Notes: generated by a model not told the origin, from the sequence alone. A stretch of 64,000 nt of DNA from Paraescarpia echinospica (GCA_020002185.1 CM034535.1:67554318-67618317), one strand, 5' to 3'; numbered from the stretch's first letter, positions 8,165 to 17,730 are shown. Numbers and translations: made by a program.

Positions 8165-8577
8165 CAATTACCGCCGGCGCCACCGCCGAACACCTGTCTG
8201 AGCAGCGGCAAGATAACGGTACTCGCTAACGGCGCTAGCAGGGCCGTCAAAAAACCACCCGCACCCTTTTGCAAGATGACACGCTTCTGCTTACGCGTCA
8301 CGTGTTTGTCGACGAGTTTACGCAGATGATCCCGGTATTTCGACAATACGCGTTTCTGTTTCGGCGACAACTTCACGTTCCCTTTCAGAATGTTGTACGC
8401 GCAATCGCACAGACTACAAATGAGACCGGTGTCCGCGTGGGCGAGTAGCGCTTTTCGCAGAGCGATGTTCCGCCTATGTCTCTCCAACAGCTGCAGGGCG
8501 ACGATGTGTCTCTTTATTTGATTCGTCGGTCCCGCCACCTTCGGTCGTCTCTTCGCTCCCGTCACGCGCCCCGTCAT
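8164..8577 (-). CDS. Conserved small basic protein with hydrophobic C-terminus, 137 aa
   Basis: A basic N-terminus is followed by a helical block with ALLAHADTGLICSLCDCAYN, then ILKGNVKLSPKQKRVLSKYR, and a glycine-flanked hydrophobic tail GGFLTALLAPLASTVILPLL. Copy 2 has an intact 123-aa homologue (15320-15691) with all three blocks. This gene recurs next to the ATPase in Polinton-type elements. Its basic body and amphipathic/hydrophobic tail recall adenoviral membrane-lytic or core proteins in character only, so the role is inference. The ATG follows the ATPase stop by 5 nt. Its stop overlaps the next ATG as TGATG. Confidence 0.75.
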   Translation of the reverse strand: MTGRVTGAKRRPKVAGPTNQIKRHIVALQLLERHRRNIALRKALLAHADTGLICSLCDCAYNILKGNVKLSPKQKRVLSKYRDHLRKLVDKHVTRKQKRVILQKGAGGFLTALLAPLASTVILPLLRQVFGGGAGGN

Positions 8578-8582
8578 AGCGA

Positions 8583-9191
8583 CTAATAACTACGTACGTC
8601 GTCGTCCGGAAATATGCACGTACGCAAACGCATGTCCTCTTCCGTTTCCTGTTTCAGATCCACGAATAGATACCCGTACGCCGACGACGTCGCGTCTTTG
8701 AAAGCCTCTATCATGTAGTTGATCTTTCCCGGGTACATCTGTTTCGCTAGGTGACCTACTTGACCCGCGTCTCGAGGACTCTTGAATATAACTATGTATT
8801 GAGCGTTCAGGCTGATTGTACGGTTTTCTTTCCCTTTCGGAAACATGTTCTGACGTAATTGTACGACCGACGTATTACAATGATGACTTTTTTTAGTAAA
8901 TAATACCGTCACCCGGCTATCGGTCTCCTCCATGAGGTCGTCGAGTACTAGAAGCGTTCTCGCTTTACCGTCTAAACGTTTCGGATCCGGCAGGCCGTCT
9001 ACGAACTCTATTTTCGAAGACATAGACGCGTAGCCGCTCTGCCACTGTCCGTAACACCACAGGATTTTCTCCGGCGGTGGATCGATCATAGTGTCGTAAC
9101 GTATCAAACGCTCGACGAACGTCGTCTTACCGCATCCCGTAGGACCGGCTACTATACACGTAAAAGGATGCTTCAACGACGGTCCGTTCAT
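8583..9191 (-). CDS. FtsK/HerA-type genome packaging ATPase
   Basis: This 202-aa P-loop ATPase is of the A32/FtsK-HerA kind that Polintons and related viruses use to pump DNA into capsids. Walker A is GPTGCGKT (16-23) and Walker B is TLLVLDDLMEE (Asp84, Asp85). A conserved downstream block includes ISLNAQYIVIFKSPRDAGQ (residues around 126-144). Length and motif order are normal for the family. The start at 9191 is supported by copy 2 (MDTSLKHPFTCIVAGPTGC). A TATA box (9227-9234) lies 35 nt upstream, inside the end of the NADAR gene. It leads a run of five closely spaced genes ending with the integrase. The frame is intact. Confidence 0.93.
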   Translation of the reverse strand: MNGPSLKHPFTCIVAGPTGCGKTTFVERLIRYDTMIDPPPEKILWCYGQWQSGYASMSSKIEFVDGLPDPKRLDGKARTLLVLDDLMEETDSRVTVLFTKKSHHCNTSVVQLRQNMFPKGKENRTISLNAQYIVIFKSPRDAGQVGHLAKQMYPGKINYMIEAFKDATSSAYGYLFVDLKQETEEDMRLRTCIFPDDDVRSY

Positions 9192-9219
9192 TTTTCACGA
9201 CTGAACGACGAATACTTTT

Positions 9220-9669
9220 TTACGCCTTTTTATACTCATCGCGCAACTCCATCAACAGTTTACCGAGCGTGTTCTTCCCCGTATCGCCCGCGATTCCGCT
9301 ACCCCAGAAACCCTCCTTACTCGCTACCCATTCCACCAATTCGACGTCCCCGGTCGCCAACAGTGCAGCCTTCAAATCGCTCGATCCGTCAAACTTCCTC
9401 TTCAACAACATCTTCATACATTTCACCCTAACGTCGGTCCATTTGTTTCTCATTCTCTTTAGTCGAATGTCGTAACTGCGTCGTTTCGCTGCGTAAGAGC
9501 TTAGCGAACTTTTGATTATTTCGGCGCATTCCACGTCCTCGTAGAATAGCGCTTTCCTATACTGATAGGCGTGCTCGACGGATCGAAAGCCTCGACCGAA
9601 CGCCGACAGTCGACGCATATACATATTCGACAAGAACGACCGCGATCCACCAAACCTTATAGGCGACAT
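9220..9669 (-). CDS. NADAR (YbiA/DUF1768) domain protein
   Basis: This 149-aa protein is essentially one NADAR domain. Diagnostic blocks appear in order: FLSN (12-15), SVEHAYQ (30-36), a CMKMLLKRKF helix, LLATGD (103-108), FWGSG (121-125) and GKNTLGKLLMELR (131-143). Family members are glycosidases or hydrolases acting on N-glycosidic or ADP-ribose-linked substrates: E. coli YbiA acts on riboflavin intermediates, and bacterial NADARs remove ADP-ribose from guanine in DNA. Here it is the outermost gene of the Polinton and has its own TATA box 35 nt upstream. Copy 2 carries a homologue in the same place (14224-14640), so it is a stable part of the lineage. The substrate is unknown; reversal of host ADP-ribosylation or NAD-linked nucleotide processing is a guess. 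Confidence 0.85.
   Translation of the reverse strand: MSPIRFGGSRSFLSNMYMRRLSAFGRGFRSVEHAYQYRKALFYEDVECAEIIKSSLSSYAAKRRSYDIRLKRMRNKWTDVRVKCMKMLLKRKFDGSSDLKAALLATGDVELVEWVASKEGFWGSGIAGDTGKNTLGKLLMELRDEYKKA
9227..9234 (-). promoter_or_regulatory. TATA box for the ATPase-to-integrase block
   Basis: TATAAAAA on the minus strand lies 35 nt upstream of the ATPase ATG and overlaps the last codons of the NADAR gene. The equivalent place in copy 2 has lost the match. Confidence 0.55.
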
Positions 9670-9703
9670 CGTACCGACTACCGATCACCCGCTACCGCCA
9701 CCG

Positions 9704-9711
9704 CTTATATA
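9704..9711 (-). promoter_or_regulatory. TATA box for the NADAR gene
   Basis: TATATAAG on the minus strand lies 35-42 nt upstream of the NADAR ATG at 9669, at the outer end of the element's gene block. Confidence 0.55.
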
Positions 9712-10228
9712 CCACTCATAAAAAGTTGCGACTAACCTTTCGATCCCTAAGATTTTGCCCCGGTTACCGCTAGGTGGCCTCTCATTTTATACTTATATAG
9801 TTGCATGGTTTTAGCGTGGTTAGCGCGATAAACTCATTATTTAGATTTTTTTTTTTTTTTTTTTATATATATATATCTTTTTTTTTTTTATCTTTTTTTT
9901 TATTTTATTTTTTATTTTATTTTTTTATATAAGTATTTTTTTTTTTTTTTAAGTAGGGTTTTATGACAGTAACTACCCGCTAGGTGGCATCACTTGCCTA
10001 AAATACTCTCTGCACTCACCGCTAGGTGGCATCTCTCTAGTGTACTGTCAATCATCCAATTAGTATCAAATTACATCGCTCATCAATCACGTTTTTTATA
10101 AGTAGGTTTCCCAAACTCATTAGTGTCAACCACAAAGCCTTTGATCTTTTTTTATACATAGGATTAGTCTCGCATTTTTGCTGACTCAGCGATGTGCAAA
10201 AACTCATTAGGGGTCATTAAATTCTGTT
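9712..10228. repeat. Subterminal region of copy 1: three CTCF-like 12-mers, T-rich tract, ATAAGTAGG repeats
   Basis: The 12-mer CCGCTAGGTGGC occurs exactly at 9767-9778, 9977-9988 and 10019-10030, all in one orientation; it resembles the core of the CTCF binding motif. Positions 9847-9950 are almost pure T with short TA blocks. An ATAAGTAGG-type phrase (variants at about 9951, 10099 and 10226) recurs with CATTAG and CCTTTGAT blocks. A related module is seen at 21670-21750. No protein gene is visible. This is probably the element's terminal or subterminal region; I could not place its terminal inverted repeat because the other end is outside the window. Confidence 0.5.
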
Positions 10229-11277
10229 TTATAAGTAGGCTTTTGAGATCGTACAGCCCTCACTATCTACTAGCATAGACACTTTCTGTACTGGTGTACC
10301 CAGGACATATTTGGCAACGCCAATGTACCCAAGAACACTACATACTCGCTCTATCCCTATCGTCACTGCAAACATTGATGTTACGATTATCGCGGTTCTC
10401 AGTAGATATACATTGGCCGCATCGATAAACGTCGACTGTTGCATAGTTGTTGAACGGTTGCGTCTGCGTAATGTCGCTACAACATGACCATACAATCATC
10501 GGGACAAGGTACAAGACGAACAAACACCATATGGAATAAGCGTAGAAGAACTCGAAGCTGCCTATAAAGTACAGCATCTGAAGACACTTTCCTTGTGCGA
10601 ATCGAACCTGACAAGCAGTCGGTAGCTGGGAGAGCGTTCCTGCGACGTAAATCAACCAGAAGGCACACCTGACGTCCCTGTGCGTTACACTGGCGCGATG
10701 CAGCGTGTGGCATACGGCGACGTATCGTTAAAAGGCGATGACGACCAGGTTCCAGACGCTGGCGAAGATGAGGACTGAATAAATCAGCTGACTGTGCCAG
10801 CAGTAACTCGTCGCCCAGTCTAGGCGGTAGCTGTTCCACGTCCACATCCTAGGTGGCAGCAGACTGTAAGTTCCGGCGAGGAAACACGTGCATGCGTCGA
10901 CGGCAGCCAGTTGGCGCAGAACGAGGCGCAGAACATTGGAGAGTTTCTCGCCGTTTCGCCACAGTGTCACAAACGTGCGGACATTGGCAACGAATCCAGA
11001 GAAACTGACGGCCACCTGTACCAGGTTGATGATAGCTGTCGCCGTTTGGTCGACCGCTGGCTCTGTTCCGTTTTGCGTTTCGGTTGCGTTGACCAATTTG
11101 ACTGCGGAATCGTTCAATCCACCCGCCGTTCGTGTTTTGTCGTTTGCTGTTGTCAGTGGGCCAGAAGTGATCATGTTGTATTGCGATGGCTGAATCGTTT
11201 CGCCGCGTCCAACACGTAGGCCACGCTGACCGCTGACTGCAGTTACCAAGCACAACAACGCACAAAAAGGTAAACAT
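10229..11277 (-). pseudogene. Rhodopsin-class (class A) GPCR pseudogene, possibly intronless
   Basis: Fragments in three frames together look like a seven-helix receptor. They comprise a signal-peptide-like start at 11277, an extracellular N-terminus with NAT and NGT glycosylation sites, a first helix (INLVQVAVSFSGFVANVRTF), helices 2-3 ending in SVWNLVVIAF directly before an RYVAVCHTLH motif, then helices 4-6. The glutamate or aspartate expected before RY is replaced by a TAA stop (10728-10730). Frame changes occur near 11240 and 10495. The end lacks a recognisable NPxxY. No splice sites are needed to connect the parts, so the gene was probably intronless. Ligand class cannot be told; a peptide-type receptor is a guess. 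Confidence 0.6.
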
Positions 11278-11944
11278 CACATTTCTGCACGTCTGACTAC
11301 GACACTTGCGATCACACCTTCTGTTGTACTAATAATCAAAATGAGAGTAATATTAATATTGCTAGCGCTAACAGTCGCTGAGATGATTCGCTGAATACGT
11401 AATACACGATGAATGCCCTATCACAATGGTTACCATAGTGGGCGTTGTGTGTGCGTGCGCATGTGTGTACATGCACAGTTTTACACGCACGCACACGAGG
11501 GAATAATGAGAGAGGGGAGGGAGGGAGATCGAGAGACAGATAGAAGGGTCTCCCTCATTTCAGTTCTCTCTCCCGCAGGAAGTGAACGAGGGGAGGGGAG
11601 AGATGGATGGAAGGGAGGGTGGAATGGGGTAGGGGCGATAGAGAGGGAACGAGGGAGGGAGGGAGGGAGAGGAGGAGAGGGAGAATAATGAAACTGAGAA
11701 CTAATGGGAACATTGTCCAAAGACCGCCGTTTACAAGTTAGCGGCCTAACGTACCGGTATAACTGGCAAAATAATCGCTACACAGCTATGCCCAGTTATG
11801 AGAGATATATGCAGTTTTGTGGAAACGCACCTTTACTATTACATGTTGGAAACAAAGTGTAGACGCCATGCCATTTATAAGCAGGCAGGCTGTCTGCTCT
11901 CCTACGCTTATCACAACCCAATTTCACTCTCACCAAAGGACTCA
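11278..11944. other. Gap with purine-rich simple sequence, no gene seen
   Basis: GT/GC-rich simple sequence (11444-11500) and a GAGGGAGG-type purine tract (about 11505-11690) are present. Open frames here are low complexity and are not credible genes. Confidence 0.6.
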
Positions 11945-13262
11945 TTTAATTGCTCTGCCATCATCATCAAAAGTCCCAGCATGTCGTTTCCAAACCTCCC
12001 TGTCTTGCGTTATCCTCTGCCAGATGGTGCCCTTCCAGTACTCGTCTAGTTCGTCTCTCCACCGTCTCGCCGGGCTTTCTCCAGATCGTTTCCCTTCCAA
12101 GTTGTGATACGCGATGTCCATCGGTTATCTCGTAGTCTGCTGATGTGCCCTGCCCAGATCCACTTCTGTCTTTTGATTTGTTCTATCACATCTATGACCT
12201 TTGTCATCCCTCTTACCCAGATGTTTGTTTTTCTCTCCCGATATGTGATGTTTAACATTCTTCTTTCCATCTTGTTTTTTTGTGTGGCTGATAGCTTGTT
12301 CTTTGCCTGGATGCCCATGTTTCCGCGCCGTATGGCATCGCTGGAAGTACGCATGGGTTGTAGACTTGTCTCTCCAAGCAGGTTCCAAAGTTACCCTTGA
12401 AGATGTCGCGGTATTTGGCAAATGCTGTCCAGCCGGCGGTGATTCTTCTTTGAATCTCCTTGTCTTGGTTTGTGTCTCTAATACAGTATCGCTGTCCAAG
12501 ATAGACGTAGTTTTCAACATTCTCTATCTGCGTGGTGTTGTGTGTCATTTTCTAGCATCACTTTTGTCTTCGAAATGTTCATCTTCAGACCTTGCTTTTC
12601 ACTTTCATCAGCTATTTAGTCTTCGGGTATTCTTTCGAGTGTTGCCGTAAACAGCTTGGGCGATATGGTGTCACCCTGTCGTACTCCTTTCTTGATGTTG
12701 ATCTTGTTGCTATTTTTGTGTAGGCATACTGTCACCGAGCTGTTGGTGTAGATGTCTTTCAGGATTTCGATGTACACGCCTTCTATCCCCTGTTCTTGAA
12801 GGGAGGTCAGTATTGCTTGAGTCGAAAGCCTTCTCGTAGTCGGCGAATGCGAAGCAGAGCGGGATATTATATTATCGGCACTTCTCTTTCAGTTGGTTTA
12901 CGACATGTATGTGGTATGTCGTTGAGTATCTGCTTCTGAATCCTGCTTGCTCTCGTGGTTGGTTTTCGTCGAGTGTCTTCTCTAGCCTATTCGTTAGTAT
13001 CTTTGTGAATAATTTGTAGATGTTTGATAACAGACATATCTGTTTGTAGTTCTTTAAGTCTTTCTTGTTTCCCTTCTTGAAGATTATCACCATCTTTGCG
13101 TTATTCCATGCGGTGGGTATTCGTCTTTCTGATAAGTATTTAGTATACAGTTTAGCCAGTGTCTTCGAGATGTTATCTTCTCCTGCTTTTAATGTTTCAA
13201 TGTTTACATGGTCGTTGCCTGATGTCTTCCCATTCTTCATATCTCTTAGCGCTGCTTCCACC
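11945..13262 (-). mobile_element. RTE-like LINE, truncated reverse transcriptase fragment
   Basis: Read from 13262 downward, a reverse transcriptase begins mid-domain (KNGKTSGNDHVNIETLKAG, then IFKKGNKKDLKNYKQICLLS). It continues through a GDTISPKL-type block near 12660 to a C-terminal region containing HISRLRDNRWTSRITTW. Several frame changes break it. The end near 11945 is the 3' end of the element. The element at 28905-29822 is a second, separately truncated member of the same family. Non-functional. Confidence 0.75.
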
Positions 13263-13599
13263 TCCCATGGAATTGGAATCGGAAGTGCTTATTTGACCCA
13301 CATATAAAAACAAAACGGTACAATTTTCAAAAACCAGAATTACCTACAGCTCAATTATGAAATACTGTGTTAAAATAACAAGTAGTACATACATGTGTTA
13401 TTAAGTAGAATATATAACATAAAAGTAGAAACAATAAATGTATGATAATCAATTAAAAACATCCTGACCATGAACTATCAGGTTGCTGTAGATAAACAAA
13501 AACAGGGGTCAGGGAGACTGCCACTAAGACCGTTATTGGTCGCTCTCGTAGCAGCCACCCCACTTAGTAATTTTCAACAAAGTATGTTTGGTTTACTTA

Positions 13600-14200
13600 A
13601 ACACTTTCCATAAAATGATAACAACACAAGTGCATACTTTCTAATGCAGTAACGGTTACACAAGTATGTAAATTATATTGCTACAATAATTGATGTCAAA
13701 ATCTCCAAAACAAATATAAAAAAGTTATCTTAATTTGAAAACTAGGCAGATAGTTAAAACTACATCAGACATAGTAATAACAGTAAATTGTGTACGTAAA
13801 TTAACAGAGGTAATAACATTAAAACAATATATGATTACTTGTTTATTCTTCAGAATGTAATTTTGTAGAAAACATATGTTGGCATAATTAATAAATCCTT
13901 GTAAGCTATGTATTAAAATTATGTTCCTTATTTGAAGTGCAGTATTGTTTATTAGTAATGGAATATCAAACCTAATGCATCGTTTGGGCAAAGTCATATT
14001 TTGCCTTATTTGTATGGATGTTGTCATGTATCCGTGTATTAATGTAACATTTTTATTTAGCATAAATGGTAAGTTTTGCAGTTTGATTATTCTGTTACAT
14101 ACCCCATATCAGTAGGCCATAATTAATGCATGGTAACATCAATGAGCTATACAAAGTAACTGTTATATTTACTGGCAAAAATATTTTAATTTGTTTAATA
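13600..14200 (-). mobile_element. Degenerate LINE 3' coding fragment
   Basis: On the minus strand from about 14180, short frames give INYGLLIWGM followed by FDIPLLINNTALQIRN and similar text. This matches the style of the C-terminal part of jockey/CR1-like reverse transcriptases. Stops and frame changes are frequent. The flanking 13310-13600 is AT-rich with no gene seen. Confidence 0.4.
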
Positions 14201-14223
14201 TAGCTATCAATTTGTTCTTGTAG

Positions 14224-14640
14224 TGTCTCGAATCGATTTCGCAATTTCTTCCCTTGTCGAGTCGACGCGTACGGCTGGGTGTTCAGGTCGGTCGAACACG
14301 CCTACCAGTTTAGAAAGGCGATATTTAATGAACACAAAGTATGCGTGGAGTATATCAAAGAATCGTGGTCGGCCTACATAGCGAAGCGATGAAGTTACAT
14401 CATCAAGAAAACGAGAACGGGGGACGAATGGGACGCCGTTAGGGTCGAGTGTATGAAGGCTTTGTTGATGGTTAAGTTCGGAGCGTCGAAAAGGTTGAGA
14501 GACGTCCTGTTGTCGAATTGGTGGAGTGGGTGCCGTCGAAAGAGGCCTTTTGGGGTTCCGACTTCGGAGGCAGAGAGGGTCAAAACATGCTGGGGAAGTT
14601 GTTGATGGAGGTGCATTCCGAATACGGAAGACACGAATAA
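14224..14640 (+). pseudogene. NADAR-domain pseudogene, copy 2
   Basis: This is the homologue of the copy 1 NADAR gene, in inverted orientation. The SVEHAYQFRKA block is clear, followed by DEWDAVRVECMKALL and, in another frame, a final block with MLGKLLMEV. The N-terminal dozen residues are missing at the AT-rich junction (about 14220). A TGA at 14390-14392 interrupts the frame and a frameshift occurs near 14520. Because the domain is recognisable in both diverged copies, it was present in their common ancestor. Confidence 0.75.
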
Positions 14641-14677
14641 GAAGGGACTCACCCGTCCCCGCGCGCCAGTCGTCGAT

Positions 14678-15297
14678 ATGGACACGTCGTTGAAGCACCC
14701 CTTTACGTGTATAGTAGCCGGTCCTACGGGGTGCGGCAAGACCACTTTCGTCTCTCGTCTTTTGCATTTCGCTTCGTTTATGATCCAACCGCCTCCGGAG
14801 AAAATCCTGTGGTGTTACGGCCAGTGGCAAACCGCCTACGCCTCTATGACGACCTATGTAGAGTTCGTAGACGGTTTATCCGATCCGAAGAAATTAGACG
14901 CGAAAACGAGGACGCTCATCGTACTCGATGACCTTATGGAGGAAACGGACAGTCGGGTCACGACCTTGTTCACTAAAAAAGTCACCACTGCAACGCGTCC
15001 GTCGTACAGCTTCTGCAAAATCTATTTCCGAAAGGGAAAAAACCCACCTTCAGCCTAAACGCTCAATACATGGTGCTGTTCAAGAGTCCCCGAGACGCGG
15101 GTCAAGTGGGTCACCTGGCAAAACAGATGTATCCGGGTAGAATCAAGTACATGATGGAAGCCTTCAAAGATGACACGTCAGAAGCCTACGGCTATCTCCT
15201 GGTGGACCAGAAACAGGAAACATCGGAAAACCTGCGCCTGCGTACGGCTATTTTCCCCGACGATCGCGTTCAGTACGTCTACGTGCCGAGAGTATAA
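14678..15297 (+). pseudogene. Packaging ATPase pseudogene, copy 2
   Basis: Walker A (GPTGCGKT) and Walker B (TLIVLDDLMEE) are intact in the first frame, from the ATG at 14678. The frame shifts just after the FTKK block (about 14980) and again near 15050, where the C-terminal third resumes (LFKSPRDAGQVGHLAKQMYPG). Compared with copy 1 it keeps full length but cannot make one protein. Confidence 0.85.
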
Positions 15298-15319
15298 AAC
15301 GGGGGACGCGTCGCAGCGG

Positions 15320-15691
15320 ATGTCACTTGTCGTCGGCGGCGTCAGGATGACAGAGCGCGTCAAGAAGCACATCCAGTGCTTGCAGATGTTGAATAGAAAC
15401 AAGAATATAAAGCTGAGAAAAGCCGTACTCGCCCATGCAAGCGCCGACCTCATATGTAGTCTGTGCGACTGCGCGTACAATATTCTGAAAGGGAACGTGA
15501 AATTGTCAACGAAGCAGAAAAAAGTACTATTAAAATACAGGAACAATCTGCGTAAGCTGTCGACGAAAAAAGTCCCCCTCAAAAAGATGCGGACTATCCT
15601 GCAAACGGGAGCCAGCGGGTTTCTGACAGCTCTGCTAGCCCCGTTGACGAGTTCCGTCTTTCTGCCGCTCCCCAGACAGGTCATCGGTTGA
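15320..15691 (+). CDS. Small basic protein with hydrophobic tail, copy 2 (123 aa, frame intact)
   Basis: This is the homologue of the 8164-8577 gene, with conserved AVLAHASADLICSLCDCAYN and GFLTALLAPLTSS blocks. The frame is open from ATG 15320 to TGA 15689-15691. The stop overlaps the next ATG as TGATG, exactly as in copy 1. The intact frame among broken neighbours may be chance survival of a short gene. The glycine-rich last residues of copy 1 are absent. Confidence 0.7.
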   Translation: MSLVVGGVRMTERVKKHIQCLQMLNRNKNIKLRKAVLAHASADLICSLCDCAYNILKGNVKLSTKQKKVLLKYRNNLRKLSTKKVPLKKMRTILQTGASGFLTALLAPLTSSVFLPLPRQVIG

Positions 15692-16341
15692 TGGAACACG
15701 CGAACAAGATGGCGTTGGTAGACCCTCGGTTGGTGGAGAGTCTCCTCCCGTTACTCTCCCAGCCGACCACGTCGCGTGTGGTGAGTAGCCTGGACGGCGA
15801 CATGAAGACCGTTCTCGAGGGCACGGATTTGTCAGAGCGAGAAAAGGTGGCATCGTACAATCAATTGCTGAGTCGCTACAAGACCATGGAGGCGTCGCGG
15901 GCGCAGCAACCGGTACGCGTGTCCGTGGTGAAAGGGGAGACCGAGGAAGCCCAACCGCCGCCGCCGCCGACGGGTCCGAGCGGTATAGAGCGCGAGATCG
16001 TGGAAAGCCTCCCGCCAAGTCTGAAAGGAAAAGCCCGCCGCCTGGCTGAGAAACTGAAAACCGACCCGTTGTGTCGATGGAACGACCGCGGCGAGTTCTT
16101 GTACGACGATACACCTATCGCGGGGAGTAACATGGTGGATCTCGTGAACGACCTCATATCAAAAAGGAAGAAGGCTCTTCCACCGGTCGTGTGGGAAGCA
16201 TTCGGGGGTCATATGAAGCGTCTGAACGTCCCTATGGAGCTCGTCGGCAACCCACAACGTGGAGCGTACATGCAGCAACACCAGAAACAACCGGTCAGGC
16301 GTCGCGCTAAGTCTCTGGAGCGCACGTGGGAGGCCTATTAA
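15691..16341 (+). CDS. Conserved Polinton protein of unknown function, copy 2 (216 aa, frame intact)
   Basis: This is the homologue of the 256-aa protein of copy 1. The N-terminal NKMALVDPRLVESLL, the LSEREKVASYNQLLSRY helix and the RWNDRGEF/AGSNMVDLVN blocks are conserved. The linker is proline-rich instead of alanine-rich, and the Arg/Ser-rich C-terminus is 40 residues shorter. In contrast to copy 1, the stop is separated by about 35 nt from the small membrane-protein ATG. Confidence 0.7.
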   Translation: MEHANKMALVDPRLVESLLPLLSQPTTSRVVSSLDGDMKTVLEGTDLSEREKVASYNQLLSRYKTMEASRAQQPVRVSVVKGETEEAQPPPPPTGPSGIEREIVESLPPSLKGKARRLAEKLKTDPLCRWNDRGEFLYDDTPIAGSNMVDLVNDLISKRKKALPPVVWEAFGGHMKRLNVPMELVGNPQRGAYMQQHQKQPVRRRAKSLERTWEAY

Positions 16342-16376
16342 AGAGTTTGAAACGCCCGAGATATTCAGAAGCCGGT

Positions 16377-16568
16377 ATGAACCGCCAAAGATCGGTAGTC
16401 GTCGGCCTCGCCGTAGTTGCAGCAGCAGCATTCTCTTTATATATCTGTATGTTACTATTGTTCGTAAAACCATCAGAATCACCATAGTGTCCCGGAGGCG
16501 TCGTCGTGATACGCAACGAAAGCTTCCCCCTCAACGAAAGTCTCGCCGCCCTCAACGGGACCTACTGA
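16377..16568 (+). pseudogene. Small single-span membrane protein, copy 2, broken by one TAG
   Basis: ATG 16377 opens a short basic start, a membrane span rich in Val/Ala/Leu and KPSESP, then TAG at 16485-16487. The same frame continues with CPGGVVVIRNES and a second possible glycosylation site to TGA 16566-16568. The layout equals the 64-aa gene of copy 1, in which the equivalent codon is TGG. Confidence 0.55.
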
Positions 16569-17570
16569 AGCGCGTCTACTTCGAGCCGAAACAGGTAGGC
16601 AGTTACGGCGGCGTCGACGCGTTGCACCGGGCGACGCCAGTACCCAAACCGGCCGTAAAGCAGTGGTTGTCGGAAAAGGACGCCTATACCCTTCACAAGC
16701 CGGTCAAACGGCGTTTCAAACGGCGCTGCGTTATCGTGGGCGGTCGAAACCAGCAGTGGCAAGCCGATCTCGTCGACGCAGCTAACCTGAAAAAGCACAA
16801 CGACGGGACGACGTTCCTATTGACGGTCATCGACGTCTTTTCGAAGCGGGCGTGGTGCGTCCCGTTGAAGAGTAAAGCCGGTCCGGCGCTCGTTACGGCC
16901 TTCAATGACTTGCTGCAGCAGCAACCGCCGCCGAACGCGCTGCAGACCGACACGGGCACGGAGTTTCTCAACATGCCCTTTCAGGAATTCCTGAAGGAGC
17001 ACGGCGTCCACCACTTTGTGACGCACACCGATGAGACCAAAGCGAGTGTCGTGGAGCGAGTCAATCGGACGCTAAAGACCCGCATGTGGGGTACTTCACG
17101 AAGCATCAGACGTCGAGGTACGTGGAGGTGTTGCCCGACTTCGTGCGGTCGTACAACAACGCCTACCATCGAAGCATCGGTAGGACGCTGGCGAGTGTCA
17201 ACGCCGCGAACCAGGAGACCATGTGGCGGCGGCTGTACGGCGAGGGGGAGACAGCGTACGCATCAGCAAGACGAAAGGCCGGATCAAGAAGGGGTACATG
17301 GCTAACTGGAACGAAGAGCTCTTCACCGTCGTAGAAATGCACCCGTGCGCCCCTCCCGTTTACCGATTGATTGACGACGCCGGAACGGTACTAGACGGCA
17401 CCTTCTACGAACAGGAGCTAGAAAAAGTAACCGTCTCGAAGGATAAACTGTATCGCGTGGATGCGGTTCTACAGCGGCGACGTAAGGGCGGTGGTGCGGA
17501 GGTGCTCGTGAAATGGAGCTTTTATCCGGCTTCCTTCAACAGCTGGATCGATGCCAAGGTGTCAAGTGGT
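16484..17570 (+). pseudogene. Integrase pseudogene, copy 2
   Basis: This is the homologue of the copy 1 integrase, with QWQADLVDA, LQTDTGTEFLN and SVVERVNRT still readable, so all three catalytic acids remain. The position equal to the copy 1 ATG is ATA (16484-16486). Frameshifts occur near 17090 (after RMW) and near 17245. The C-terminal chromodomain part (YRVDAVL...VLVKWSFYPASFNSWIDA) is readable to about 17556. It cannot be expressed as one protein. Confidence 0.85.
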
Positions 17571-17730
17571 AGGCGCACAGCGGCCGCCTCGGTAGTCATG
17601 AGTTGGACGCGACACTCGGGGTGCGTGCGACTGCACAAAACGAGGCGGTGCAACGCGTCACTCAGTTTTCAATTCTTCTCGTATATGTTAAAGGGAAGGT
17701 GCTGTATCGCCAGGCCGCAGTCGTGCGACG

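Noticed and set aside
10843..10860. A fourth CTCF-like word (CTAGGTGGCAG) inside the GPCR relic, and another at 46970
   Set aside because: Single occurrences with weaker flanks inside coding-derived or LINE-derived sequence; probably chance.
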